DNA of 31,461 nucleotides, taken from UBA3263 sp964554335. Its GTDB lineage: Bacteria; Bacteroidota; Bacteroidia; Bacteroidales; Muribaculaceae. Positions 16,949 to 23,788 of the stretch are shown piece by piece. The notes under the pieces are model-generated. The model saw only the letters and a program-made list of their open reading frames with translations. It had not been told where the DNA came from and ran no database searches. Position numbers and translations under genes: made by a program. Location: contig CAZKOF010000016.1 in NCBI GenBank assembly GCA_964554335.1, positions 1 through 31,461 on the forward strand, written 5' to 3'. Each line of letters begins with the position of its first letter. Position 1 is the first letter of the stretch.

Positions 16949-17307
16949 TGGAGGGCTCCTTTCCGCCAGGCGTAAACGAGGCCCAGCACGAGAATTGTGA
17001 AGAATACGGCGATGCAGAGTACGCCGGCGCCGCCGAGGGCCCGCATGTTGACGGCCCAGGGGAAGAGGAAGACACACTCGACGTCGAACATCAGAAAGAG
17101 AATGGCATAAAGATAGTAGCCAATCTTGAACTGGGCCATGGATTCACCGCGGGTCGGAATGCCGCACTCATACGGTTCGCCTTTCTGGGTGTTATAGGAG
17201 CGGGGTGACAACAGTCCGGCGATCCAAAGGGCTACGGCTACGAGGGACAGGCCGGTCACGGCTGCGGTGATGGCCAAAGCGCCATTAGAGATGGATAACG
17301 TTATCAT
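16939..17307 (-). CDS. nuoA: NADH-quinone oxidoreductase subunit A
   Basis: 122 residues with three TM helices, the usual size. The conserved loop after TM1 contains the YECG motif (around residues 45-50) near the quinone chamber, followed by the well conserved TM2 start (FKIGYYLYAILFLMFDVE). It is the first gene of the 18-gene run, preceded by a TAnnTTTG box, and overlaps nuoB by 10 nt. Confidence 0.95.
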   Translation of the reverse strand: MITLSISNGALAITAAVTGLSLVAVALWIAGLLSPRSYNTQKGEPYECGIPTRGESMAQFKIGYYLYAILFLMFDVECVFLFPWAVNMRALGGAGVLCIAVFFTILVLGLVYAWRKGALQWK

Positions 17308-17355
17308 ATAGGTTTTTATGGTAACAAACGGTATATATGTGGTCTATTTTATCCG

Positions 17356-17363
17356 CAAATTTA
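17356..17363 (-). promoter_or_regulatory. Promoter -7 box of the nuo/atp operon
   Basis: On the minus strand the box reads TAAATTTG, matching the Bacteroidota TAnnTTTG consensus. It would start transcription near 17352, giving a leader of about 45 nt before the nuoA ATG at 17307. The -33 region is AT-rich but has no clear TTTG. It is the only such box I found upstream of the 18 genes or at the nuo/atp junctions. Confidence 0.65.
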
Positions 17364-17439
17364 CAAAAAAATCTTAAGGCGCACTTCATTATTTTTAAAA
17401 AAAAAGTGTTAAAAAATTAGTGTAGAGTCACAAATAGGA

Positions 17440-17483
17440 CTCCCGCGGGGCCGGGTGAGTTGTTCCTCGGCGCTCCGCGGGAG
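17440..17483 (-). terminator. Compound hairpin after acd, probable terminator
   Basis: CTCCCGCGG (17440-17448) pairs perfectly with CCGCGGGAG (17475-17483). Inside, a 6-bp stem (17450-17455 with 17466-17471, one G-T pair) closes a 10-nt loop. It lies 36 nt past the acd stop and upstream of the nuo promoter, the right place to separate the two units. No T run directly follows it on the minus strand, so termination by this element is inferred, not clear. Confidence 0.5.
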
Positions 17484-17518
17484 CTCGTTATAATGGTGAT
17501 GTGGCGGAGTGTGCCGCG

Positions 17519-19234
17519 TTATTCCTGAGTGTAGAGGGCGAGTTCGTCGGCGTTGAAGTTGGCGATGAACTCGCAGTGCTGGCAAACGATGGCCCGGGCC
17601 ATGTTGTTGTAGACAACGGCCGACTTGGTGAATGACTCAGTGCGGACGGCATCAAGCAGGAGCAGATAGCTCATGATGGTGTTGCCGGCCATTTCAACGA
17701 GGCGGCGGGCCATGAAGTCGATCAGCGTCTGGTCCTTGGTTTCGGTCACGGCGGTGATTGCAGCCTGCATCTTCTCGGTCATTGTCTCGAGGCGGTCTTT
17801 CACGATCCGGAGTTCGGGCGTGAGTTCCTTGCCCTCGAGCTGGGCTCGGTAGCTTTCAATGAGGGTTGCGGTGGTCCCGGTTGTGACATGACGGATTGCT
17901 GCGACAACCTGGAGTTGCGTGGTGCCCTCATAGATTGAGGTGATGCGCGCGTCGCGGTAGAGGCGTTCGCAGGCATATTCTTTCATGAAGCCCGAGCCGC
18001 CGTGGACTTGAATGCAGTCGTAGGCGTTCTGGTTTGCATATTCGCTGCCGAGGCCTTTTGCCAGTGGAGTGCAGGCGTCGGCGAGTTTGGAGTAGTATTT
18101 GCACTCTTTGCGCTCTTCGGGGGTGAGGGCGCGCTCCTTGGCAATGTCTTCGTAGGCTTTGTAGAGGTCAACGTAGCGCGAGGTTTCGTAGAGCAGCGAG
18201 CGGCTGGCATCGAGGCGCGCTTTCATGACGGCGAGCATTTCACGGACGGCGGGGAACTTGATGATTGCCTTGCCGAATTGTTTGCGCTCCTTAGCGTATG
18301 CGAGGGCTTCACGGTAGGCGAGTTCGCTGACGCCGACGCTCTGGGCGGCGATGCCGAGGCGGGCGCTGTTCATCAGAGACATGACGTATTTGATGAGGCC
18401 GAGTTTGCGCGAGCCGCAGAGTTCTGCTTTTGCGTTTTTGTAGACGAGCTCGCAGGTCGGCGAGCCTTTGATGCCCATTTTGTTTTCGATGCGGCGCACG
18501 GTTACTCCGCCGTCGCGCTTGTCGTAGATGAACATCGACAGGCCGCGGCCGTCGCGGGTGCCGTCTTCGGAGCGGGCAAGCACGAGGTGAATGTCGGAGT
18601 CTCCGTTGGTGATGAAGCGCTTGACGCCGTTGAGGCGCCAGGTTCCGTCGGGCATCTCGGTTGCTTTGAGCATTACGCTCTGTAGGTCGGAGCCTGCGTC
18701 GGGTTCTGTGAGGTCCATCGACATAGTCTCGCCTTGACAGACGCGGGGAATGTATTTCTGCTTCTGCTCTTCGGAGCCGAATTCATAGATGGTCTCGGCG
18801 CAGTCTTGCAGACCCCAAAGGTTCTCGAATCCGCAGTCGGCGCGACTGACGATGTCGGCGGCCATGATGTAGGGGGTGATGGGGAAGTTGAGGCCTCCGA
18901 GGCGGCGAGGCATCGATATGCCCATGAGCCCGGCCTTGCGGCAGGCGTCGAGGTTGCGTTGGGTGCCGTCGGCGTAGATTACGCCGCCGTTCTCAACGCG
19001 GGGTCCCTGGTGGTCAACGTCTTCGGCATTGGGGGCCACTATGTCGCCACACATTTCGCCGACGATTTTGAGGACGCGCGTGTAGTTGTCCATGGCGTCT
19101 TCATAGTTATAGGGGGCGTAGTCGAACTTTGCGGCGTCGGTATAGTCGCGTTCTTTCAGGGCCACGATTTTCCGCATCAACGGGTGGCTGAGGTAGTGCT
19201 GAAGGTCGGGATTGTCAGTAAAAAAGTTAGCCAT
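17519..19234 (-). CDS. Acyl-CoA dehydrogenase family flavoprotein
   Basis: 571 residues, longer than the ~380-residue core because of an N-terminal extension and a helical C-terminal tail (from about 450). It oxidises or reduces the C2-C3 bond of an acyl-CoA using FAD. The FAD-loop motif LTEPDAGSD is at 175-183, the QVHGGSGFMKEY segment at 409-420, and the likely catalytic base Glu436 sits in SIYEGTTQ. The chain length of the substrate cannot be read from the sequence. It begins 2 nt after etfA ends, so it is co-transcribed with its electron partner. It could work as a dehydrogenase or as an enoyl-CoA reductase. Confidence 0.9.
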   Translation of the reverse strand: MANFFTDNPDLQHYLSHPLMRKIVALKERDYTDAAKFDYAPYNYEDAMDNYTRVLKIVGEMCGDIVAPNAEDVDHQGPRVENGGVIYADGTQRNLDACRKAGLMGISMPRRLGGLNFPITPYIMAADIVSRADCGFENLWGLQDCAETIYEFGSEEQKQKYIPRVCQGETMSMDLTEPDAGSDLQSVMLKATEMPDGTWRLNGVKRFITNGDSDIHLVLARSEDGTRDGRGLSMFIYDKRDGGVTVRRIENKMGIKGSPTCELVYKNAKAELCGSRKLGLIKYVMSLMNSARLGIAAQSVGVSELAYREALAYAKERKQFGKAIIKFPAVREMLAVMKARLDASRSLLYETSRYVDLYKAYEDIAKERALTPEERKECKYYSKLADACTPLAKGLGSEYANQNAYDCIQVHGGSGFMKEYACERLYRDARITSIYEGTTQLQVVAAIRHVTTGTTATLIESYRAQLEGKELTPELRIVKDRLETMTEKMQAAITAVTETKDQTLIDFMARRLVEMAGNTIMSYLLLLDAVRTESFTKSAVVYNNMARAIVCQHCEFIANFNADELALYTQE

Positions 19235-19236
19235 AA

Positions 19237-20268
19237 TTACTTGGAGTTCTTTTTGTAGTACTTGACCAGCTTGGGAATAATCTCCTCGACGTCGGCGGTG
19301 ATGACATAGTCGGCGATGGAGTTGATCGGAGCGTTGGGGTCGTTGTTGATGGAGATGATGATGGAGCTGTCTTGCATGCCGGCGATGTGCTGAATCTGGC
19401 CCGAGATGCCGCAGGCAATGTAGAGCTTGGGATGCACGGTGGTGCCGGTCTGGCCGATCTGGCGGGCGTTTTCAGTCCATCCGGCGTCGACGGCGGCGCG
19501 GGTTGCGCCGACCTCGGCGTTGAGCACCTGGGCGAGTTCGTGGAGCGTGTCGAAACCCTCTTTTGAACCCATGCCGTAGCCTCCGGCAACGATGATGGGC
19601 GAGTTCTTTATGTTGATTTTCGATTTCTCGATGTGGCGGTCAATAATTTCAACCACATACTGTTCGGGGCCGACAAAGTCGTCGACGTTGAGGTTGATGA
19701 CTTCGGCTTTATAGTTGGGGTCGAGAATTTCTTTTTTCATGACGCCCTCGCGCACAGTGGCCATCTGCGGGCGGCACTCGGGGTTGACGATGGTGGCAAC
19801 GATGTTGCCGCCGAACGCCGGCCGAATCTGATAGAGCAGGTCGGTGTAGCTCTTGCCGGTCTTGGCGTCGGTGTGGTCGCCGATTTCCAGGGCCGTGCAG
19901 TCAGCGGTCAGGCCGCTATGGAGGCATGAGCTCACACGGGGACCGAGGTCGCGGCCTATGCAGGTTGCGCCTAAGAGGCAAACCTGCGGCTTAATCTGCC
20001 TGAAAAGGTTGATGAGCAGGGTCGAATGGGGGTTGGTCTTGTAGGGGAAGAGGCGGGCGTCGTCGACTTTGTAGATAACATCGACGCCGTAGGGGGCCAG
20101 GACTTTTTCGACATCGCCGAGGTTATGGCCGGCCACGATGGCTTCGAGCTTTACGCCGAGGCGGTCGGCCAGAGTGCGACCCTTGGTGAGGAGCTCGAGG
20201 CTGACGTCGGCAACGTGGTCTTCAGCCCATTCGCAATAAACTATGAGGTTGTTGTTGTCTTGAGTCAT
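19237..20268 (-). CDS. etfA: Electron transfer flavoprotein subunit alpha
   Basis: 343 residues. The N-terminal domain (about 1-190) has the Etf alpha/beta fold. The C-terminal FAD domain (about 220-343) contains VVAGGYGMGSKEGF (227-240) and the FAD-binding stretch from GQTGTTVHP to CGISGQIQH (272-294), then the INNDPNAPI segment. It pairs with EtfB (20 nt upstream) and passes electrons to or from the acyl-CoA dehydrogenase encoded 2 nt downstream. Confidence 0.94.
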   Translation of the reverse strand: MTQDNNNLIVYCEWAEDHVADVSLELLTKGRTLADRLGVKLEAIVAGHNLGDVEKVLAPYGVDVIYKVDDARLFPYKTNPHSTLLINLFRQIKPQVCLLGATCIGRDLGPRVSSCLHSGLTADCTALEIGDHTDAKTGKSYTDLLYQIRPAFGGNIVATIVNPECRPQMATVREGVMKKEILDPNYKAEVINLNVDDFVGPEQYVVEIIDRHIEKSKINIKNSPIIVAGGYGMGSKEGFDTLHELAQVLNAEVGATRAAVDAGWTENARQIGQTGTTVHPKLYIACGISGQIQHIAGMQDSSIIISINNDPNAPINSIADYVITADVEEIIPKLVKYYKKNSK

Positions 20269-20288
20269 GATGCTGTAATCTCTAAGTG

Positions 20289-21161
20289 TTAGCCGATGGT
20301 GTGGTTGGCAATGAGTTCTTTAATGAGCTCCTCAATCTGGGTGTCGTCGTTTTCGATGCGGCGGCTCTCTTTTGCGGTGAACACCACGTTTTCAACGTTC
20401 TTCACCTTTGTGGGCGAGCCGGGGAAACCGATCTGCTCGGGGTCTGCCTCGACGAAAGCGGCGTTCCACTCGACGATGGCCTCGGGGCAGCGCTCGTCGG
20501 CGCGCTTTTGGGCTTCGGGGTTGAGAGCGGCATATTCGGTCGGGGATGCTGCATATTTGAATTTGCAGACGCGGCGGGCGTTGCGCGGGCGGCATTCGTC
20601 GGCCGAAGCGCCTACGGTCACCAGGCAGGGCAGGGGCGCTTTGACGGTCTCGACGCCGTTCTCGAGGCGGCGCTTGACGGTTACGTAGCCGTCTTTGAGG
20701 TCGATGATTTCTTCAGCGTAGGTAATCTGCGGAACACCGAGCTTTTCGGCAATCTGCGGGCCAACCTGAGCGGTGTCGCCGTCGATTGCCTGTCGGCCGC
20801 CGAGAATGATGTCGTAGCCTTCCATCTTGCGGATTGCCTGAGCCAGGGAGTAGGAGGTCGCCAGGGTGTCGGCGCCGCCGAGAGCGCGGTCGGTAAGAAC
20901 TACGCCGCGGTCAGCGCCGCGGTAGATTGCTTCGCGAATGATTTCAGAGGCACGCGGAAGCCCCATCGTGAGCATGGTCACTGTGGAACCCGGGTTGGCG
21001 TCTTTGAGGCGCAGGGCCTGTTCCAAGGCGTTGAGGTCTTCGGGATTGAAGATGGCGGGCAACACTGCGCGGTTGATGGTGCCGTCTTCTTTCATTGCAT
21101 CTTTGCCCACGTTGCGGGTGTCGGGCACCTGCTTGGCGAGCACGATGATATTAAGGCTCAT
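20289..21161 (-). CDS. etfB: Electron transfer flavoprotein subunit beta
   Basis: 290 residues. It carries the second flavin or AMP of the Etf dimer. Residues 91-107 (DRALGGADTLATSYSLA) and 123-135 (RQAIDGDTAQVGP) resemble, from memory, EtfB proteins that accompany butyryl-CoA dehydrogenase in anaerobes and bind a bifurcating FAD, rather than the mitochondrial type. This resemblance needs an alignment. It is the first gene of etfB-etfA-acd, with a full promoter 45-80 nt upstream. Confidence 0.93.
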   Translation of the reverse strand: MSLNIIVLAKQVPDTRNVGKDAMKEDGTINRAVLPAIFNPEDLNALEQALRLKDANPGSTVTMLTMGLPRASEIIREAIYRGADRGVVLTDRALGGADTLATSYSLAQAIRKMEGYDIILGGRQAIDGDTAQVGPQIAEKLGVPQITYAEEIIDLKDGYVTVKRRLENGVETVKAPLPCLVTVGASADECRPRNARRVCKFKYAASPTEYAALNPEAQKRADERCPEAIVEWNAAFVEADPEQIGFPGSPTKVKNVENVVFTAKESRRIENDDTQIEELIKELIANHTIG

Positions 21162-21209
21162 ACTTTAATTATAAATTAGTAATGATTGGTTTATAAGCAA
21201 AAGTTGCCG

Positions 21210-21241
21210 CAAAGTTACACAAAATTTGCTAAAAGTGCAAA
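21210..21241 (-). promoter_or_regulatory. Promoter of etfB-etfA-acd
   Basis: On the minus strand TTTG (21238-21241) is followed after 20 nt by TAACTTTG (21210-21217), a near-perfect Bacteroidota -33/-7 pair. The predicted start of transcription is about 45 nt before the etfB ATG at 21161. The -33 element abuts the nadC terminator. Confidence 0.75.
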
Positions 21242-21283
21242 TTGGGGCGCCAAAGGCGCCAATAACGGCGGCCGAAAGACCGC
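21241..21283 (-). terminator. Tandem hairpins after nadC
   Basis: Two hairpins lie just past the nadC stop. The first, in the minus-strand direction, is GCGGTC-TTTC-GGCCGC (21283-21268, one G-T pair). The second is GGCGCC-TTT-GGCGCC (21260-21246), with an added ATT/AAT base after a 2-nt bulge, followed by only a short T stretch. The G-T pair of the first hairpin forms only in minus-strand RNA, which supports a nadC terminator. The T tract is poor. Confidence 0.6.
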
Positions 21284-21286
21284 AGA

Positions 21287-22132
21287 TCAGCAGTGTTTGA
21301 AACTCATGTCGAGACCTTTGACCGAGTGGGTCAGGGCGCCGACGCTGATGAAGTCCACTCCGGTCTCGCCATAGGCGCGGAGGGTGTCTATCGTGATGCC
21401 GCCGCTCGACTCGATTTCCGTGGCTCCGTTGATGAGCTTGACGGCTTCGGCCGTGCGCTCGGGGGTGAAGTTGTCGAGCATGATGCGGTCAACTCCGGCG
21501 GCCAGGGCCTGGTTGATTTCGTCGGTGTTGCGCACCTCGACTTCAATCTTGAGGTTGCGGCCGGTGCGGGCGCAATAGTCTTTTGCGGCGCTGACGGCTT
21601 TGTCGATTCCGCCGGCAAAGTCGACGTGATTGTCTTTGATGAGAATCATGTCGAAGAGGCCGATGCGGTGGTTGCCGCCGCCGCCGATCTTGACGGCTTC
21701 CTTGTCGAGCAGGCGCATGCCGGGTTCGGTCTTGCGCGTGTCGATGACCTTTGCTTTGAGTCCTTTGAGTTGCTCCATGTAGCGGTGAGTGGTCGTTGCG
21801 ATGCCGCTCATGCGCTGCATGATGTTGAGCATCACGCGCTCGGTCTGGAGCAGCGACTGCACGCGGCCCTCCACTTCGAAAGCAATGTCTCCGGGCTGCA
21901 CTTCGGCGCCGTCGTGGATGAAGACGGTCATTTTCAGTTCGGGGTCGAATTTTTCAAACACCCTGCGGGCCATTTCAACGCCGGCGAGGATGCCGGGTTC
22001 CTTAATGAGCAGGTGTTGTTTGCCGCGGGCATCCGCGGGGATGGTCGACAGGGTGGTGTGGTCGCCGTCGCCAACGTCTTCGCTGAATGCGAGCGTCAGC
22101 AGGTCGTCAATAAGTTCGTCGCGCGATTTCAT
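21287..22132 (-). CDS. nadC: Nicotinate-nucleotide pyrophosphorylase (quinolinate phosphoribosyltransferase)
   Basis: 281 residues, normal for NadC. It makes nicotinate mononucleotide from quinolinate and phosphoribosyl pyrophosphate in NAD synthesis. The substrate-binding motif DTRKTEPGMR is at 131-140, the following Lys at 148 and GGGGNHR at 150-156, then the IKDNH segment (165-169). Other nad genes are not nearby. It has its own promoter box and tandem hairpins after it, so it appears to be a single-gene unit. Confidence 0.96.
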   Translation of the reverse strand: MKSRDELIDDLLTLAFSEDVGDGDHTTLSTIPADARGKQHLLIKEPGILAGVEMARRVFEKFDPELKMTVFIHDGAEVQPGDIAFEVEGRVQSLLQTERVMLNIMQRMSGIATTTHRYMEQLKGLKAKVIDTRKTEPGMRLLDKEAVKIGGGGNHRIGLFDMILIKDNHVDFAGGIDKAVSAAKDYCARTGRNLKIEVEVRNTDEINQALAAGVDRIMLDNFTPERTAEAVKLINGATEIESSGGITIDTLRAYGETGVDFISVGALTHSVKGLDMSFKHC

Positions 22133-22187
22133 GTTTTTCTTCGACGCGGTGCGCCGGGGTTATTGGGTTATTGGTTTAGTAAGAGCG

Positions 22188-22195
22188 CAAAATTA
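22188..22195 (-). promoter_or_regulatory. Promoter -7 box of nadC
   Basis: The minus strand reads TAATTTTG (TAnnTTTG), about 55 nt upstream of the nadC ATG at 22132. The leader contains a short direct repeat (CCAATAACC followed by CAATAACC). A -33 element is not clear. Confidence 0.55.
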
Positions 22196-22228
22196 CGAAA
22201 AAACGTGCGAAAATAAAAATTAACATTT

Positions 22229-22275
22229 GTTTGCTTATGTGGGCAAACTATTTTCCCGTGTGGCGGCTACCTTTG
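22229..22275 (+). promoter_or_regulatory. Promoter and dyad upstream of the 60-residue membrane protein
   Basis: TACCTTTG at 22268-22275 fits the TAnnTTTG box and lies 29 nt before the ATG at 22305. A perfect dyad GTTTGC-N8-GCAAAC at 22229-22248 ends where the -33 element should be, which makes it a candidate operator. The box supports the reality of the small gene. Confidence 0.55.
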
Positions 22276-22304
22276 CACTTATTAAACTTAAAAACTCTGA
22301 CAAC

Positions 22305-22487
22305 ATGACCGACTCAACATCCCTTAAGTCTGAAAAGTCCCGCTCCGCTGCGGGCGTTGTTAATATCATCGGCCTCATTGCCGGCGCGCTGATTGCGGCG
22401 GCTTCGCTGGCAACGCTGAGTCCAATCGGTTTTTTCGCCGGGTTGGCCGGGGCGCTTTTCTGCCTTGACGGCGTGCGTCAGTCGTGA
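22305..22487 (+). CDS. Small two-helix membrane protein, unknown function
   Basis: 60 residues from the ATG at 22305. A longer reading from a TTG at 22227 would run through the promoter and is rejected. Residues 1-16 are polar with Lys, Ser and Arg; residues about 17-40 are a hydrophobic Gly/Ala/Ile-rich helix; about 41-55 are a second, shorter hydrophobic segment ending LFCLDGVRQS. I do not recognise a family. It is the only plus-strand gene between nuo and thrS, has its own promoter-like box, and its last 10 nt overlap the end of rlmH in the opposite direction. It could be a small regulatory or structural membrane peptide. Confidence 0.65.
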   Translation: MTDSTSLKSEKSRSAAGVVNIIGLIAGALIAAASLATLSPIGFFAGLAGALFCLDGVRQS

Positions 22488-22951
22488 TGATACGGTTCGC
22501 CTCTGAGAATTGTCTGGGCGCGATATAGCTGCTCGGCGAAGAAGAGGCGCACCATTTCGTGATTGAATGTCATTTTCGAGAGGCTAAGCTTGGCGTCGGC
22601 GCGCGAGTAGACATCGGCCGAGAAGCCGTAGGGGCCTCCGACTATGAAAACCACACGCTTCGCGCCCGACCCCTGCAGGCGCTCACAGTAGGCTGCGAAT
22701 TCTCGCGAGGTGAATTCGCGGCCGTTTTCGTCGAGGAGTATAACGCGGTCTGAAGGGAGCAGGGTGGAGAGTATGGACTCGCCCTCGAGCTCTTTCTGTT
22801 TCTGAGGAGTCAGGGCCGACGTTTTCTTGACGTCGGGAATGATTTTGGTCTCAACGGGGAGGTAGTGAGCCAGGCGGCCGAGGTATTCGTCAACGCCGCG
22901 GCGCACGATGTCTTTGGTTGTCTTGCCAACGGCAATCAGAAGCAGTTTCAT
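22478..22951 (-). CDS. rlmH: 23S rRNA (pseudouridine1915-N3)-methyltransferase RlmH
   Basis: 157 residues, the standard length. It methylates pseudouridine in helix 69 of 23S rRNA using S-adenosylmethionine, with a trefoil-knot fold. The cofactor loop FIVGGPYGF is at 102-110, and the C-terminal signature (EQLYRAQTILRGEPYHHD) is complete. Its -7 box ends only five bases before the ATG, so the mRNA is likely near-leaderless. Its 3' end converges on the small plus-strand gene with a 10-nt overlap. Confidence 0.95.
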   Translation of the reverse strand: MKLLLIAVGKTTKDIVRRGVDEYLGRLAHYLPVETKIIPDVKKTSALTPQKQKELEGESILSTLLPSDRVILLDENGREFTSREFAAYCERLQGSGAKRVVFIVGGPYGFSADVYSRADAKLSLSKMTFNHEMVRLFFAEQLYRAQTILRGEPYHHD

Positions 22952-22956
22952 GAATA

Positions 22957-22964
22957 CAAAGTTA
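22957..22964 (-). promoter_or_regulatory. Promoter -7 box of rlmH
   Basis: The minus strand reads TAACTTTG, then TATTC and the ATG at 22951. If transcription starts about four bases after the box, the leader is only about two bases long. It is preceded by an AT stretch and, farther out, the rplT terminator. Confidence 0.6.
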
Positions 22965-23019
22965 AAGATTTTTTTCGGACTCTGAAGACCGACGTCAGGC
23001 GAGGCGGTCAGAAATAACG

Positions 23020-23049
23020 AGCCCCGTTCCCGGGATTGGGAGCGGGGCT
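23020..23049 (-). terminator. Terminator after rplT
   Basis: A hairpin with a 7-bp outer stem (AGCCCCG with CGGGGCT), one weak pair, and a further 4 bp closes a 6-nt loop. It lies about 35 nt past the rplT stop and is followed on the minus strand by CGTTATTTC, a poor T tract. It probably ends the thrS-infC-rpmI-rplT transcript. Confidence 0.6.
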
Positions 23050-23082
23050 GCGGTCATGTCTCGTTTTGTTGTGGGGCGAGGC

Positions 23083-23430
23083 TTATGCCTTCACCTTGTC
23101 GCAAATGGCCTTGAAGGCAGCGGGATTGTTGAGCGCGAGGTCGGCGAGGACTTTGCGGTTGATTTCAATACCGGCCTTGTGGATGAGGCCCATGAGCTGG
23201 GAGTAGCTGAGGCCTTCTGCGCGGGCGGCAGCGTTGATACGCTGAATCCAGAGGGCGCGGAAGTTGTGCTTTTTGTCCTTGCGGTCGCGGTAGGCGTAGG
23301 TCAGACCTTTTTCCCAAGTGTTTTTGGCTACGGTCCAGACGTTTTTGCGGGCGCCGTAATAACCGCGGGTGAGTTTCAGAATTTTCTTGCGACGTTCGCG
23401 CGAAGCGACGTGGTTCACTGATCTGGGCAT
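23083..23430 (-). CDS. rplT: 50S ribosomal protein L20
   Basis: 115 residues, full length. The basic N-terminal extension (MPRSVNHVASRERRKKIL) and the globular C-terminal domain with RINAAARAEGLSYSQLMG are typical of L20, which binds 23S rRNA early in assembly and in several bacteria represses its own operon. It follows rpmI after a structured 110-nt gap, an unusually wide spacing for this gene pair. Confidence 0.97.
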   Translation of the reverse strand: MPRSVNHVASRERRKKILKLTRGYYGARKNVWTVAKNTWEKGLTYAYRDRKDKKHNFRALWIQRINAAARAEGLSYSQLMGLIHKAGIEINRKVLADLALNNPAAFKAICDKVKA

Positions 23431-23463
23431 GGGTAAATGCTTTTTTTGTTGTGGATGTCAGCG

Positions 23464-23500
23464 GCCTTGCATCAAGGCACTTACCGGCTGTGCATCCGGT
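23464..23500 (-). promoter_or_regulatory. Hairpin pair in the rpmI-rplT gap, possible L20 control element
   Basis: On the minus strand two hairpins lie 17-23 nt apart from each other's centres: ACCGG-N8-CCGGT (23500-23483), then a perfect GCCTTG-ATG-CAAGGC (23478-23464). They sit 33 nt or more before the rplT ATG, followed by an AT-rich unstructured stretch. There is no T tract. Autoregulation by L20 is known in other bacteria; its assignment to these hairpins is inference. Confidence 0.4.
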
Positions 23501-23540
23501 TAGAAAAATGTGTTGATTAACTCTAAGTGCTATCAGGCGA

Positions 23541-23738
23541 TTACTTGAGACCGAGCAGTTTCTTAACGCTCTTTTCGTCGCACGAGGCAACGATACCGCT
23601 ATGGGTCAGGTTGCGTTTCTGTTTGGTGGTCTTCTTGGTGAGAATGTGGCTCTTGAAAGCGTGCTTTCTCTTGATTTTTCCTGAGCCGGTAAGGGCGAAC
23701 CTCTTTTTGGTACCGGCGTTAGTCTTAATCTTTGGCAT
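23541..23738 (-). CDS. rpmI: 50S ribosomal protein L35
   Basis: 65 residues, very basic, with the family start MPKIKTNAGTKKRF and the middle segment KHAFKSHILTKKTTKQKR. L35 is a small late-assembly protein of the large subunit. It lies 50 nt after infC in the standard infC-rpmI-rplT order. Confidence 0.97.
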   Translation of the reverse strand: MPKIKTNAGTKKRFALTGSGKIKRKHAFKSHILTKKTTKQKRNLTHSGIVASCDEKSVKKLLGLK

Positions 23739-23788
23739 TTGTTTAGTGGATAAGTATTTATTAAAACAGTATATGAGTTGTCGGTTTG

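Noticed and set aside
16949..17077. 43-codon upstream extension of nuoB
   Set aside because: It overlaps nuoA in another frame, is Arg-rich and unlike NuoB. The ATG at 16948 gives the family N terminus.
22227..22304. TTG-initiated 86-residue version of the small membrane protein
   Set aside because: It would be translated from sequence upstream of and through the TACCTTTG box. The ATG at 22305 is better placed.
22952..23082. Bacteroidales-1 RNA, a structured RNA reported near L20 genes
   Set aside because: The space after rplT is only 131 nt and is explained by a terminator hairpin and the rlmH promoter. I see no TAnnTTTG box between the rplT stop and the hairpin that could start such an RNA.
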